Assembly: GCA_947496555.1 (NCBI GenBank)
Contig: CANMDH010000006.1
Span: 62,001 to 126,000, forward strand
DNA: 64,000 nt
Origin: an uncultured Aquimarina sp.
GTDB taxonomy: Bacteria > Bacteroidota > Bacteroidia > Flavobacteriales > Flavobacteriaceae
Direction of reading: 5' to 3'
The notes beneath the pieces are model-generated. The model was not told the origin of the DNA. It made no database searches and saw only the letters and a list, made by a program, of their open reading frames with translations. This document shows, one piece after another, positions 34,778-44,258 of the stretch. Each line of letters starts with the position of its first letter. The stretch's first letter is position 1. The translations under genes were made by a program, and so were the position numbers.

Positions 34778-36763
34778 TTATTGTTCGTTAACTTTTAATA
34801 ATAAAAATCCGGCCTCGACATTATGGCCTTCTTCTACATACACTTCTTCTACCACACCATCTCGATGGGCTACCAAAATGTTCTCCATTTTCATTGACGA
34901 GATCACGATTAGCGGATCTCCTTCTTTAACCTTATCTCCTGGCGCAATATTAATTTTAACTACTTGTGACGGTATTGGGGATTCATATCCACCATTCACT
35001 ATTTCTTTTTCTTTTACTGGGAAACGGTCTTGTTGGGTAAGCTTTATATTTCCAATGCTCGCAGAATGCACAAAAAAATCACTTTCAACTTGAATTATAG
35101 AATACTCTTTTTGCAATCCATTGATATCAATCCGAATACTATCCAGATCGACTTTGATGATTGATGCTTCGAGATCTTTTTCTTCAATTATAAATAAAAA
35201 ATGTTTGTCATCCGATTTGTACTTAACTGTAAGTATCCGATCTGTTATGAGAAAGATTTCCTTCTGAAATTCATAAAAATTGTTTCTCCACCCCGAGGGA
35301 AGACTACGTAACGCTTTTCTTGATCGTTCTCTTTGATTCCAGGCATACAAAGTTGCCGCTACTAAAGCTTCTTCAATACTGCCATCTGTTCCATTATCTA
35401 TTTCAGATAAGTTGATGTTGTTGTCAATAAAATGTGTATCATATTTTCCGTTTCTGAAATCCTTATGCTTCAGTAATGTCTTCAGAAAAGGTAAATTGGT
35501 CACAGTTCCCTGGCAGATTAAATGCTGCAGTACATATCTTAGTTTTGATTGTGCTTCATACCTATTGGCTCCTTTTACGATGATTTTGGCGATCATTGGA
35601 TCGTAGAACATAGAAATCTCAGACCCAGATTCGATAGCAGATTCTACACGAAGCCCATCAACACTTGGAAATATGAATTTATGAACCGTTCCAGTTACTG
35701 GTGCAAAGTCGTTGGTTGCATCCTCGGCATACAAACGAGCTTCGATGGCATACCCATCACTTTTTATATCTTCTTGTTTGATCTGTAATGGAAGCCCTTG
35801 TGCCGATTCTATTTGCATTTGTACCAGATCCAGTCCAGTAATCTCCTCAGTGACCGGGTGCTCAACTTGAAGCCTGGTATTGACTTCGAGGAAGTAAAAA
35901 TCCCTTGTTTTTTCATCAAAAATAAACTCTACAGTTCCTGCATTGTCATAATCCAATGCTTTGGCTGCCAAGAGGGCCGCATCGCCCATTTTTTTCCTTA
36001 GCTCTTCAGTTATTACAGGAGAAGGGCTTTCTTCGATCACTTTTTGATATCGTCTCTGGATCGAACATTCTCTTTCGAGCAAATGAATTACATTCCCTTG
36101 CTGATCCCCAAAAATTTGAAACTCGATATGTCTTCCGGATTCGATATATTTTTCGATTAACAATTCATCATCTCCAAACGCACTTTTTGCTTCTCGTTTG
36201 GCAGAAGTGATGGCTAATTCGATCTCTTTTTCTTCATGAACGATTCGCATTCCTTTTCCGCCACCACCCGCTGTTGCTTTTAGCAGTATCGGAAATCCAA
36301 TTTTCAGAGCTTCGGCTTTTAATGTTGTACTGGATTGATCTTTTCCTCTATATCCGGGTATCACAGGAACATTGGATTGTTCCATAATTTCTTTGGCTCG
36401 AGATTTGGATCCCATAGCTTTAATGGCCTCTGGTTTGGGACCAATAAAGATGATTCCTTCATCCCTGCAACGTTGGGCAAAAGCCGCATTTTCAGACAAA
36501 AAACCATACCCCGGATGTATTGCATCAGCTCCTGTTCTCTTAGCTGCTTCAATAATTTTATCTTGATCCAAATACGATTTTGCAGGTTCAGGATCTCCAA
36601 TATCAATAGCCAGATCCGCTTGTTTTACAAAAGGAGCCTTTTTCTCAGCTTCAGAATACACCGCGACACTGGTTATACCCATTTTTTTGCAGGTACGAAT
36701 TACCCTGGAAACAATTTCTCCCCGATTTGCTATTAGTATGGTATTGATACTTTTTACATTCAT
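34778..36763 (-). CDS. Acyl-CoA carboxylase biotin-containing alpha subunit
   Basis: The 661-residue protein joins biotin carboxylase (residues about 5-450; ATP-grasp with KATAGGGGKGMRIV and EVNTRLQVEHPVTE) to a linker and a biotin carboxyl carrier domain at the C-terminus (biotinyl Lys in VISSMKMEN). It matches alpha subunits of methylcrotonyl-, geranyl- and propionyl-CoA carboxylases. With the beta subunit next to it, it would carboxylate a branched 2-enoyl-CoA; the genes around it favour a methylcrotonyl/geranyl-type reaction over propionyl-CoA. Confidence 0.93.
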   Translation of the reverse strand: MNVKSINTILIANRGEIVSRVIRTCKKMGITSVAVYSEAEKKAPFVKQADLAIDIGDPEPAKSYLDQDKIIEAAKRTGADAIHPGYGFLSENAAFAQRCRDEGIIFIGPKPEAIKAMGSKSRAKEIMEQSNVPVIPGYRGKDQSSTTLKAEALKIGFPILLKATAGGGGKGMRIVHEEKEIELAITSAKREAKSAFGDDELLIEKYIESGRHIEFQIFGDQQGNVIHLLERECSIQRRYQKVIEESPSPVITEELRKKMGDAALLAAKALDYDNAGTVEFIFDEKTRDFYFLEVNTRLQVEHPVTEEITGLDLVQMQIESAQGLPLQIKQEDIKSDGYAIEARLYAEDATNDFAPVTGTVHKFIFPSVDGLRVESAIESGSEISMFYDPMIAKIIVKGANRYEAQSKLRYVLQHLICQGTVTNLPFLKTLLKHKDFRNGKYDTHFIDNNINLSEIDNGTDGSIEEALVAATLYAWNQRERSRKALRSLPSGWRNNFYEFQKEIFLITDRILTVKYKSDDKHFLFIIEEKDLEASIIKVDLDSIRIDINGLQKEYSIIQVESDFFVHSASIGNIKLTQQDRFPVKEKEIVNGGYESPIPSQVVKINIAPGDKVKEGDPLIVISSMKMENILVAHRDGVVEEVYVEEGHNVEAGFLLLKVNEQ

Positions 36764-36774
36764 AAATATTCTAT

Positions 36775-38376
36775 TTAATGTCTCCAGACACCATAACTAG
36801 TTGTTCCTTTTATCTCTTGATTGTATAATACAGCCAAAGAAAAACCTATATAATTTCTCGTTTCTTTGGGGTTTATGATTCCGTCATCCCACAATTCTGA
36901 AGTAGAGTGCCATGCCGAAGATTTTGATTCTGCTTCTGCGATAAGCATGCTTTCTATCATTTTGGCTTGTTCTGCGTCATAGGGAATCCCTTTTGCCTTT
37001 GCCGAAGCTTTCTGAATGATATTCATTACCCCTGCCAACTGTTGCGACCCCATCACTCCAATTTTTGCATTGGGATACGAAAAAAGGAAATTAGGCTCAT
37101 AGGATCTTCCATTCATACCATAATTACCTGCACCAAACGAAGAACCGATCATAAGCGTAATCGATGGTACTTTACTATTAGAAACTGCGTTGATAAGTTT
37201 GGCACCGTTTTTAATAATCCCACCTTCTTCATATTCTTTACCTACCATATATCCTGTCGTATTTTGTAAGAATAGCAGCGGAATGTTTTTCTGATTTGAT
37301 AGTTGTATAAATTGTGCTCCTTTATTGGCAGATTCTGAAAATATAACTCCGTTATTGCCTAAAATACCCACCGGATATCCATGTATTTTGGTCCAACCAC
37401 AAACCATGGTGTTTCCATATTCCGATTTAAATTCAGAAAACTCTGATCCATCCGTAATTCGCATAATGAGTTCTCGTATATCAAAAGGAGTTTTGATATC
37501 TGTTGGTACAACACCCAAGATTTCATCTGCTGAAAATAAAGGCTCTTTGATAGGTAACTCTGGAATAAGATGCGGGTTGCTCTCCGGAATAAATTCCATA
37601 ATCTCCCTGGCTATTCGAATGGCATCCAATTCGTCTTCGGCAAGATAATCTGAGACACCCGAAACACGACTATGCATTTCGGCTCCGCCGAGTTCTTCGT
37701 CGGTTGCAATTTCATTAGTGGCCATTTTTACAAGTGGCGGACCGGCTAGAAATACCTTTGCTGCTTGTTTTTGAAAGATGGCATAATCAGACATTCCAGG
37801 CACATAGGCTCCGCCAGCGGTAGCATTCCCAAAAACTACGGATATGGTTGGGATCCCTAATTCTGATCTTCTGGTGATCTCTCTAAAGGCTTCTCCGCCG
37901 TAGTTAAAAATCTTGGCCTGGTCTGGAAGATTGGCACCTCCGCTTTCAACCAAATTTATAGAAGGAAGTTTACATTCTCTTGTAATCTGCCCAATACGAA
38001 AGCCTTTGAAGACCGTTGCATAGTCTACGGATCCTCCTTTACGCGTACCCACGTTCGAATTGATCATACAAAGCTTTCCATGAACCAATCCAATACCTGA
38101 AACATTAGTCCCACCCGCTCCGAAACCATTTTTATTTTGCATTCCGGCAAGCGGTAACAATTCCAGAAATGGGCTGTCTTTGTCTAGCACCAATTCGATA
38201 CGTTCTCGAGCCAAAAGTTTTCCTCGGTTACGAGCTTTTTCGATTGACTTCTCTTTACCTTGAAAACGGCTTTCTTCGAGATGCTTATTCAGTTCTTCAA
38301 CCAAAGTAAGCATCGCTTGTTTGTTTTCTTTAAACGTAGCGCTCGCGGTATTTATATTGCTCTGCAATGCTCTCAT
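36775..38376 (-). CDS. Acyl-CoA carboxylase carboxyltransferase beta subunit
   Basis: The 533-residue protein is a double crotonase-fold carboxyltransferase of the methylcrotonyl/geranyl-CoA carboxylase type (KNGFGAGGTNVSGIG in the N half, GSSFGAGNYGMNGRSYEPNFLFSYPNAKIG region in the C half). The acyl-CoA pocket loop LFLQNTTGYMVG is of the MCC/GCC form. It forms the holoenzyme with the alpha subunit encoded next, 11 bases away. In geranyl-CoA carboxylase a small Gly replaces a bulky residue in the pocket; I cannot assign that position by eye. Confidence 0.93.
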   Translation of the reverse strand: MRALQSNINTASATFKENKQAMLTLVEELNKHLEESRFQGKEKSIEKARNRGKLLARERIELVLDKDSPFLELLPLAGMQNKNGFGAGGTNVSGIGLVHGKLCMINSNVGTRKGGSVDYATVFKGFRIGQITRECKLPSINLVESGGANLPDQAKIFNYGGEAFREITRRSELGIPTISVVFGNATAGGAYVPGMSDYAIFQKQAAKVFLAGPPLVKMATNEIATDEELGGAEMHSRVSGVSDYLAEDELDAIRIAREIMEFIPESNPHLIPELPIKEPLFSADEILGVVPTDIKTPFDIRELIMRITDGSEFSEFKSEYGNTMVCGWTKIHGYPVGILGNNGVIFSESANKGAQFIQLSNQKNIPLLFLQNTTGYMVGKEYEEGGIIKNGAKLINAVSNSKVPSITLMIGSSFGAGNYGMNGRSYEPNFLFSYPNAKIGVMGSQQLAGVMNIIQKASAKAKGIPYDAEQAKMIESMLIAEAESKSSAWHSTSELWDDGIINPKETRNYIGFSLAVLYNQEIKGTTSYGVWRH

Positions 38377-39171
38377 TTACTGTATTTCTTTAGTTTCTCT
38401 TCTTACTAAAAATTGTTCAACCTTATACGGAATGAGTCCTGATATTCGATACAAAATCCTCATTTTCCATCCGCTAATGATAAAATCTTTTCTTTTTAGG
38501 AACCCTTTCCAGATATCTTTGGCCACTTCTTCTGCGGTGGTAGTTGCCAGACCGTCAAAGGTTTTCACTTTTTCCATGCCATTGGTTTTTTTGAATGTGG
38601 TATCCCTAATAGCAGCAGGGCACACACATATTACTTTTACCTTGGATCCTTGAATTTTTAGTTCTTCATTAAGGCTTCTGCTAAAATGATTGACAAATGC
38701 CTTGGTTGCACCATACGTACCTAATTTTGGAGTAGGCTGAAACGAGCTATTAGAGCTTATATTAATGATGGTTCCTTCATTTTGATTGACCATATCTTTT
38801 AAAAAAAGACGGGTCATTTTGTATACGTTTACTAAATTCAGGCTTATCATATTCAACTCCTTCTCCAGATTGATTTCGTTTATAAACCCATAGGTACCAA
38901 AACCTGCATTGTTTATAAGTACATCAACTTCCCAGTTGTTTTCTTGCACCCAGTTATATACTTTTTGAGCAGCTTCGGGTATCGATAAATCCATAACCAG
39001 CGCTTCAACCTGGCAGTTGTTAATTTCGGTTTGTAGTTGCTTTTTGGCCGTTTCAATTTCATTTTTCAACAAAGAAACCCATAGCAAATGATATCCATTT
39101 CTGGCAAAATACCTCGAAACGGTATAACCAATTCCGCTAGAACCTCCCGTTATTAAGACTGTTTTACTCAT
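38377..39171 (-). CDS. Short-chain dehydrogenase/reductase
   Basis: The 264-residue classical SDR has TGGSSGIGYTVS near the N-terminus, NNAGFG, the catalytic Ser in NISSNSSF and Tyr-x-x-x-Lys in YGATKAF. It resembles DltE/YqjQ-like and AtuG-like dehydrogenases. In this cluster it may oxidise a hydroxyacyl-CoA or an alcohol. The start overlaps the acyl-CoA synthetase stop by 4 bases, and its stop is directly adjacent to the beta-subunit start, so translation is tightly coupled. Confidence 0.88.
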   Translation of the reverse strand: MSKTVLITGGSSGIGYTVSRYFARNGYHLLWVSLLKNEIETAKKQLQTEINNCQVEALVMDLSIPEAAQKVYNWVQENNWEVDVLINNAGFGTYGFINEINLEKELNMISLNLVNVYKMTRLFLKDMVNQNEGTIINISSNSSFQPTPKLGTYGATKAFVNHFSRSLNEELKIQGSKVKVICVCPAAIRDTTFKKTNGMEKVKTFDGLATTTAEEVAKDIWKGFLKRKDFIISGWKMRILYRISGLIPYKVEQFLVRRETKEIQ

Positions 39172-40853
39172 AACCAGATGATATTTTCTTTTCTATTGTG
39201 CCACTCATGGAAGTATTTCCCATACTGATGATCTATCTCGCCACGTCTAATTTTGAGTGTGGGAGTTAACAACGCATTTTCGGTATTCCAGGTATTACGA
39301 TCGATCACGATTGTCGAAACCCGCGTATAATTTGCTAGTTCTTCATTGATTGAATCGAGTGTAGTTACGAGCGAGGATTCTATTTCTTCTTTGGAAGTTG
39401 ATTGTGCAACTTCCGAAAGATTAACGATTGCAATAGGTTGAGGAATTCCTAAACCAGCAATACAAACTTGCTCTATCAATACGTTTTTTTCGATATTCTC
39501 TTCTAAAGGGTTGGGCGTAATGAACTTGCCCTTACTTGTTTTAAACGCATCGGATACCCGTCCAACTATTTTCAGGAAACCATTTTCATCAAAACTTCCT
39601 TTATCTCCGCTATGAAGCCATCCATCTTTTAAAACTTTGGCCGTTAAATCAAGATCATTGTAATATCCTTTCATCATATAGGGTGATTTCATTAGGACTT
39701 CTTTGGTTTTAGGATCAATTTTTACTTCGCAACCTGGAACGGGTTTTCCCACTGAATCGCTAGGAGCATCTTTCATGGGAGTATTAGTAATTGAACCACA
39801 AACTTCGGTCATTCCATACGCTTCGATAAGGTGAATACCTAGTTTCTTGTACCATTCTTTAAGATACACAGGAGTAATTGCTGATCCCGTTGCTACCACT
39901 TTGGCATCGGCCATACCCAAACCATATCGTATCTTCTTTTTTATGATCCCTGAAAGTATTGGAACCCTAAATAAGATTTGTTGTTTTTTAAGTGATAGTT
40001 TATTTGCAACGCCCAAATAAAATTTGGTCCATATTCTAGGCACGGAAAAGAAAATGGTAGGTTGCGTATCCTGTAAGTTCTTGGCAAAAGTCTTAATACT
40101 TTCTCCAAAAGAAATAGTCCCGCCTTGCATTAAGGCAACGGCATACACACTGATCTTTTCAGCCACATGATTTAAAGGTAAATACGATAACAACTTAGGT
40201 TCAGGATAATGCGCTATTCCTATCCAATCGTATTTTTTATCGTCTTTTATAATTTGTACGGGAGTCTTATGTATATGCATTACTCCCTTTGGAGTGCCTG
40301 TAGTCCCCGAGGTGAACATAATTGTCCATAGTTCTTTGGGGTCTGGAATATATCCCTGATCCAAAGGTTCATTTTCTGCAATGAGATCGCCCCAAGATAA
40401 TCCTTGGGTAATTTCAACATTCCCTTTATAATGTGGAAAGCTAATAATTTGAGTGGTATCCTTAATTTCTTCGGCATGCCCTGACCAATCTTCTAGTTTT
40501 CCAACAAAAACTACTTTAGAATCAGATTGTTCGAGTACATCACCTAATTGAGTAGCAGACAGATTATAATACAGAGGCACCGATACAAAACCACCCATCA
40601 TAATGGCCAGATCGGTAAGTATCCAGTGGTAACAATTTTTAGAATAAATAGCTACATGATCTCCTTTTCTTAACCCTAATTTTTGCAGCGCATTGGTCAT
40701 TTTTGAGGCTTCATTATAAGCATCAAGAAAGGTAAAAACCTTCCAATGATTTCCTTTTGGTTGTTTTAAAAAAGGGAAGTTGGGTTTTTCTTTTACCCAA
40801 TGATAAAAGTATTCTGGTAGAGACTCATAGTTTGGAATACGTACACTGCTCAT
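39168..40853 (-). CDS. Long/medium-chain acyl-CoA synthetase (AMP-forming)
   Basis: The 561-residue adenylate-forming enzyme activates a carboxylic acid to its CoA ester, the entry step of the pathway. The P-loop-like motif MFTSGTTGTPKG, the adenylate motif EAYGMTE, and DGWLHSGDKG with KIVGRVSDAFKTSKGKFI are present. The pattern is of the FadD15/long-chain branch. It is the first enzyme gene of the cluster, 9 bases after the TetR stop. Confidence 0.92.
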   Translation of the reverse strand: MSSVRIPNYESLPEYFYHWVKEKPNFPFLKQPKGNHWKVFTFLDAYNEASKMTNALQKLGLRKGDHVAIYSKNCYHWILTDLAIMMGGFVSVPLYYNLSATQLGDVLEQSDSKVVFVGKLEDWSGHAEEIKDTTQIISFPHYKGNVEITQGLSWGDLIAENEPLDQGYIPDPKELWTIMFTSGTTGTPKGVMHIHKTPVQIIKDDKKYDWIGIAHYPEPKLLSYLPLNHVAEKISVYAVALMQGGTISFGESIKTFAKNLQDTQPTIFFSVPRIWTKFYLGVANKLSLKKQQILFRVPILSGIIKKKIRYGLGMADAKVVATGSAITPVYLKEWYKKLGIHLIEAYGMTEVCGSITNTPMKDAPSDSVGKPVPGCEVKIDPKTKEVLMKSPYMMKGYYNDLDLTAKVLKDGWLHSGDKGSFDENGFLKIVGRVSDAFKTSKGKFITPNPLEENIEKNVLIEQVCIAGLGIPQPIAIVNLSEVAQSTSKEEIESSLVTTLDSINEELANYTRVSTIVIDRNTWNTENALLTPTLKIRRGEIDHQYGKYFHEWHNRKENIIWL

Positions 40854-40862
40854 AACACCGTC

Positions 40863-41516
40863 TTAAAAAGTTAAATATGAATCCATATTCTGATCGAATT
40901 CTTCTCCCATATCTGCTAAGTAATCTTCTCCAAAGAATTTTTTAAACGAGGCCAAACCTTTTTCAGTGAGGTGCGGCAATAATAAACTCCAAATTACTTT
41001 TTCTCCATCTTCTTTGGTTTTATCTCCTCTAATCATCTGTTGGGAGGACCAAAAAAACATCATCATCCATGATGTAATTGCCAAGTTTTTGTACACGCCC
41101 GGTACGGGTTCTTCCTTCATATTTCCCAATTGAATAGAAAACGCAATAGCCGTTTCTATATCCTTAATTATTTTATCACACAGTGATTTCATTTTGGGCG
41201 CTATCAAGGGATGCTTTAGAACCTGATTATCATGAAAAATAAAGGAATACTCCTTCTGTAATCTATAGTACAGTTGTGCATCATGATGTAGGTTTTGAAA
41301 AGAAGGGATACTCTTTGCTACCATCCCATTGGTCAGCTTTTCCCATAGCTGATCGATTAATTCCTTAAGCAATACTTCCTTATCCTTAAAGTGATAGGTC
41401 ATATTACCTCTACTCATATCTAGTGATTTTGCCAACTCAAATAGATTTACGGCTCCGTATCCTGATTTATTAAACACCTTAAGTGCTTGATTAAGTATTC
41501 TTTGTTTTGTTTCCAC
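40863..41516 (-). CDS. TetR/AcrR family regulator of the acyl-CoA cluster
   Basis: The 217-residue protein starts with GTG at 41516; AAGGAA lies at a good ribosome-binding distance upstream. Residues about 5-50 form the TetR helix-turn-helix (YGAVNLFELAKSLDMSRGNMTYHFKDKEVLLKE region); the rest is the helical ligand-binding domain. As first gene of the acyl-CoA operon with a palindromic operator next to the promoter, it most likely represses the cluster and responds to an acyl-CoA, as FadR/LiuR/AtuR-type TetR proteins do (inference). Confidence 0.9.
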   Translation of the reverse strand: METKQRILNQALKVFNKSGYGAVNLFELAKSLDMSRGNMTYHFKDKEVLLKELIDQLWEKLTNGMVAKSIPSFQNLHHDAQLYYRLQKEYSFIFHDNQVLKHPLIAPKMKSLCDKIIKDIETAIAFSIQLGNMKEEPVPGVYKNLAITSWMMMFFWSSQQMIRGDKTKEDGEKVIWSLLLPHLTEKGLASFKKFFGEDYLADMGEEFDQNMDSYLTF

Positions 41517-41531
41517 GTATTCCTTTTTAAA

Positions 41532-41562
41532 CGAATATAGATAAATTTAATATTAATATCAA
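41532..41562 (-). promoter_or_regulatory. Promoter of the TetR/acyl-CoA operon
   Basis: On the minus strand TTG (complement of 41560-41562) is followed after 20 bases by TATATTCG (complement of 41532-41539), one base away from TAnnTTTG. The predicted transcript start lies about 10 bases before the GTG start codon at 41516, so the leader is short. Confidence 0.6.
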
Positions 41563-41565
41563 TTT

Positions 41566-41587
41566 TTTTAGTCGTTTATGACTAAAA
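41566..41587. promoter_or_regulatory. Palindromic operator, likely TetR binding site
   Basis: TTTTAGTC (41566-41573) and GACTAAAA (41580-41587) are perfect inverted arms with a 6-base spacer. The site lies just upstream of the -33 element of the operon and 50 bases from the regulator's start codon, the expected place for autoregulation by a TetR dimer. Confidence 0.65.
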
Positions 41588-41623
41588 TTAAATAACATTT
41601 AACTTTTGCCTCTAAAAATTATC

Positions 41624-43975
41624 TTATTGTTTTACTTCAATTATACGCTTGATCTCATTACCCATTTCGTCTAAAACAGTAATGACATGCCGACCCGGTT
41701 CAGGTAACACGGGCATTTCGTGAAATTGCTTTGTGACTCCTACAAACTTATCATCAATATACCAAAATACTTGTGATTCTGGATTTTTATGTGCAATCTT
41801 GAGGACTACTTCATTGATCTTACCATCAAAACCTTTGGGTAAATACACAGTACTATTTGCCTTTGGAAATATAAAATCCATTCTTTGCTGGATCTCTTTG
41901 GTACAATCAGTTCTATACGGAGGTAATGATTTATAATCTGCATTATTGGTTTTAAAAAAGTACTCTTGCAGTGGGGGTAGGGCAAACCAGGGTTCATGAA
42001 CCATCTTAGCCACAGGTTCACAAGAAGAATTTACACGATATTTTTTGGTTGTGTCTAGATGTATTAGTTGATGAAACGGGCAAGATTTAGTTCTTGTTCC
42101 GGATAGCGGAACATACATTTGCTTTCCCTTACAATTATTCCCCGCCAAAAAACCACTTTTAGTACAAACTGTAACTTTTGCTAAATCATCATAAGGAATT
42201 GGAAACCATTTGGTATTTGGTAAAAGATTAAATAGATCAAACAATACCGGGGCAGCAGCATTTAATCCAGTTAGTTCGGCACGCCCCTCTCCATCGGCAT
42301 TGCCTATCCAAACTCCAACCACATATTCTTGACTTACCCCAATTGCCCAGGCATCGCGATTACCAAAACTGGTTCCGGTTTTCCAGGCAATCTCTCGAGA
42401 TGAGTCATAAAATTCCCAGGCCTCGTCTCCTTCAGGTCGATTTACCTTTTTCATAGCTTCAAAAGTCAACCAAATGCTTCCTGCTCCATACGCTTGTTTT
42501 TGTGATATTTTTTTTCCGAAATCTGCACTTTCTTCTGCCAATAGGATTGGTTCTACAAACTCATTGGTATAATATTCACTAGATGTTTCTTGATAATGAT
42601 TTAGTGTTCCCGAAAAACCAGCATAGGTCTTGCAAAGGTCCCAAAGGTTGCTCTCGGCTCCACCAACTATCAAAGACAAACCATAATGATCTGCATTGTA
42701 TCTTATCCCTTTAAGTTTAAATGTGTTCAGTTCGTCCCTAAATCTTTGCAAACCATATTCTTGCAGTAATCGTACTGCCGGAACATTCAGCGATCTTGCC
42801 AATGCCCGATTCGCAGGAACGGCTCCACTATAACTCTCATCAAAATTTTTGGGATTGTACCCTGCAATAACAGTGGGAATATCTGAAACCAATTGTTCTG
42901 GCAGCAGTTCTCCTTTATCCATCATTGCCGCATACAATAATGGTTTTAAGGTACTACCGGTACTTCGATTTGCCAGAATGATATCCACATCTTTTTGATG
43001 ATTTTTATCGGTAGGAGTATTCCCAACATAACTTACTACTTTTCGATTTTTAACATCCAAAATTAGAACAGCCATGTTATAAACTTCGTTTTGTTTAAGG
43101 GTTTCGTAGTGTTTCTTTACTATTCGATTAACCTGCTTTTGTAGGGTGGCGCTAATGGTTGTTCGAATTCGTTGACCGTTATGTTTTTTTGCCAATCGAT
43201 CTACCAAATGAGGTGCTGTTTGTGGCAAGAAATAAGGTTTTTGTGGTAAGCTTTCTTTAAGTGAAAGTTGATACGTTAATGAATCTATAACCTGATGGTT
43301 CAGAAGTGTTTGCAATAACCGATTTCTTTTTTCCAGTAATTTATTTTGATTTTTGCCGGGATAAATGAGTGAAGGAGCATTGGGCAGTACGGCCAATGTC
43401 GCACTTTCTGCCCAGGAAAGTTGGTAGGTCGGAAGTCCAAAATATCGCCATGCGGCCATGTCAATTCCCACAACATTACCTCCAAAAGGAGCATGCGAAG
43501 CATACAATTTTAAAATATCTTCTTTTGATCTGCCTATTTCTAATCGTGTGGATAAGATCAGTTCTTTAAATTTTTCGAAATAAGTTCTGCCTTTTCCCTT
43601 TCTGGATAATCTGATCACCTGTTGCGTAATGGTGCTTCCACCTCTCACAATTTTTCCTGCGCCTATATTTTCTTGCATTGCTTGGGCCATAGCAACCGGA
43701 TTAAACCCAGGATGCCGATAGAATTGTTGATCCTCAAAAGCAACAATACATTTTTTAAATTTTTCGGGAACACTATCGGTTTCAGGAAATCGCCATTGTC
43801 CATCACTGGCAATCTTTGCTCCTATCAATTCGCCTGTGCTGGTTTCGATTACTGTAGCTGTTGGATCATTAAACAAACGGTTAGGTAATGAAAAAAAATA
43901 CCAAATCAACAAAACTGCGATTATGACAAAGCGTTTTGGCCGTTTATTAATATAATCTTTGATTTTTTGAAGCAA
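41624..43975 (-). CDS. pbpC: Penicillin-binding protein 1C
   Basis: The 783-residue bifunctional murein synthase has an N-terminal membrane anchor (residues about 16-28), a GT51 glycosyltransferase domain (EDQQFYRHPGF; RGGSTITQQVIRL), a transpeptidase domain with the Ser-x-x-Lys motif in STGSTLKPLLYA and KTGTSFGNRDA, and the C-terminal BiPBP domain typical of PBP1C. The frame starts with TTG at 43975; no nearby ATG fits. PBP1C genes are usually next to alpha-2-macroglobulin genes, which here lie 3 kb away beyond a kinase. Confidence 0.93.
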   Translation of the reverse strand: MLQKIKDYINKRPKRFVIIAVLLIWYFFSLPNRLFNDPTATVIETSTGELIGAKIASDGQWRFPETDSVPEKFKKCIVAFEDQQFYRHPGFNPVAMAQAMQENIGAGKIVRGGSTITQQVIRLSRKGKGRTYFEKFKELILSTRLEIGRSKEDILKLYASHAPFGGNVVGIDMAAWRYFGLPTYQLSWAESATLAVLPNAPSLIYPGKNQNKLLEKRNRLLQTLLNHQVIDSLTYQLSLKESLPQKPYFLPQTAPHLVDRLAKKHNGQRIRTTISATLQKQVNRIVKKHYETLKQNEVYNMAVLILDVKNRKVVSYVGNTPTDKNHQKDVDIILANRSTGSTLKPLLYAAMMDKGELLPEQLVSDIPTVIAGYNPKNFDESYSGAVPANRALARSLNVPAVRLLQEYGLQRFRDELNTFKLKGIRYNADHYGLSLIVGGAESNLWDLCKTYAGFSGTLNHYQETSSEYYTNEFVEPILLAEESADFGKKISQKQAYGAGSIWLTFEAMKKVNRPEGDEAWEFYDSSREIAWKTGTSFGNRDAWAIGVSQEYVVGVWIGNADGEGRAELTGLNAAAPVLFDLFNLLPNTKWFPIPYDDLAKVTVCTKSGFLAGNNCKGKQMYVPLSGTRTKSCPFHQLIHLDTTKKYRVNSSCEPVAKMVHEPWFALPPLQEYFFKTNNADYKSLPPYRTDCTKEIQQRMDFIFPKANSTVYLPKGFDGKINEVVLKIAHKNPESQVFWYIDDKFVGVTKQFHEMPVLPEPGRHVITVLDEMGNEIKRIIEVKQ

Positions 43976-44139
43976 AACTACGAATGATTAGATGGAACTA
44001 ATTTACATTAAAATGTAACGCACACATTCAAAAAATAAATATTGAACATTATGGTAAAACACGAAATTTCCTACATGTTTTACAGTAAACTCCCAAAATT
44101 TCCTTAAATTATAAGACTCTTAAAAACAATTAACAGCTT

Positions 44140-44163
44140 TTTTTCTTCAATCTTGAAGAAAAA
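44140..44163. repeat. Perfect 11-bp hairpin in the divergent pbpC/kinase promoter region
   Basis: TTTTTCTTCAA at 44140-44150 is complementary to 44153-44163 with a 2-base loop. It stands in the 283-base divergent region between pbpC and the hybrid kinase. It could be a regulator site for either gene or a leader hairpin; I see no clear promoter elements beside it. Confidence 0.35.
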
Positions 44164-44258
44164 GTGGGGGCTCGAAATGTAACCATAATATAGGATTTTA
44201 ATCATGTGATTTTATTACCATGAGATATAATCTATTGGTTTTCATTAAAAACTGTTGA

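Noticed and set aside
27176-41516. Reading the acyl-CoA cluster as an ordinary leucine (liu) operon
   Set aside because: No HMG-CoA lyase gene is present, and BKACE, the PECR-like reductase, the aldehyde dehydrogenase and the SCP2 fusion do not belong to the standard leucine pathway. A leucine role is not excluded but is not the best reading.
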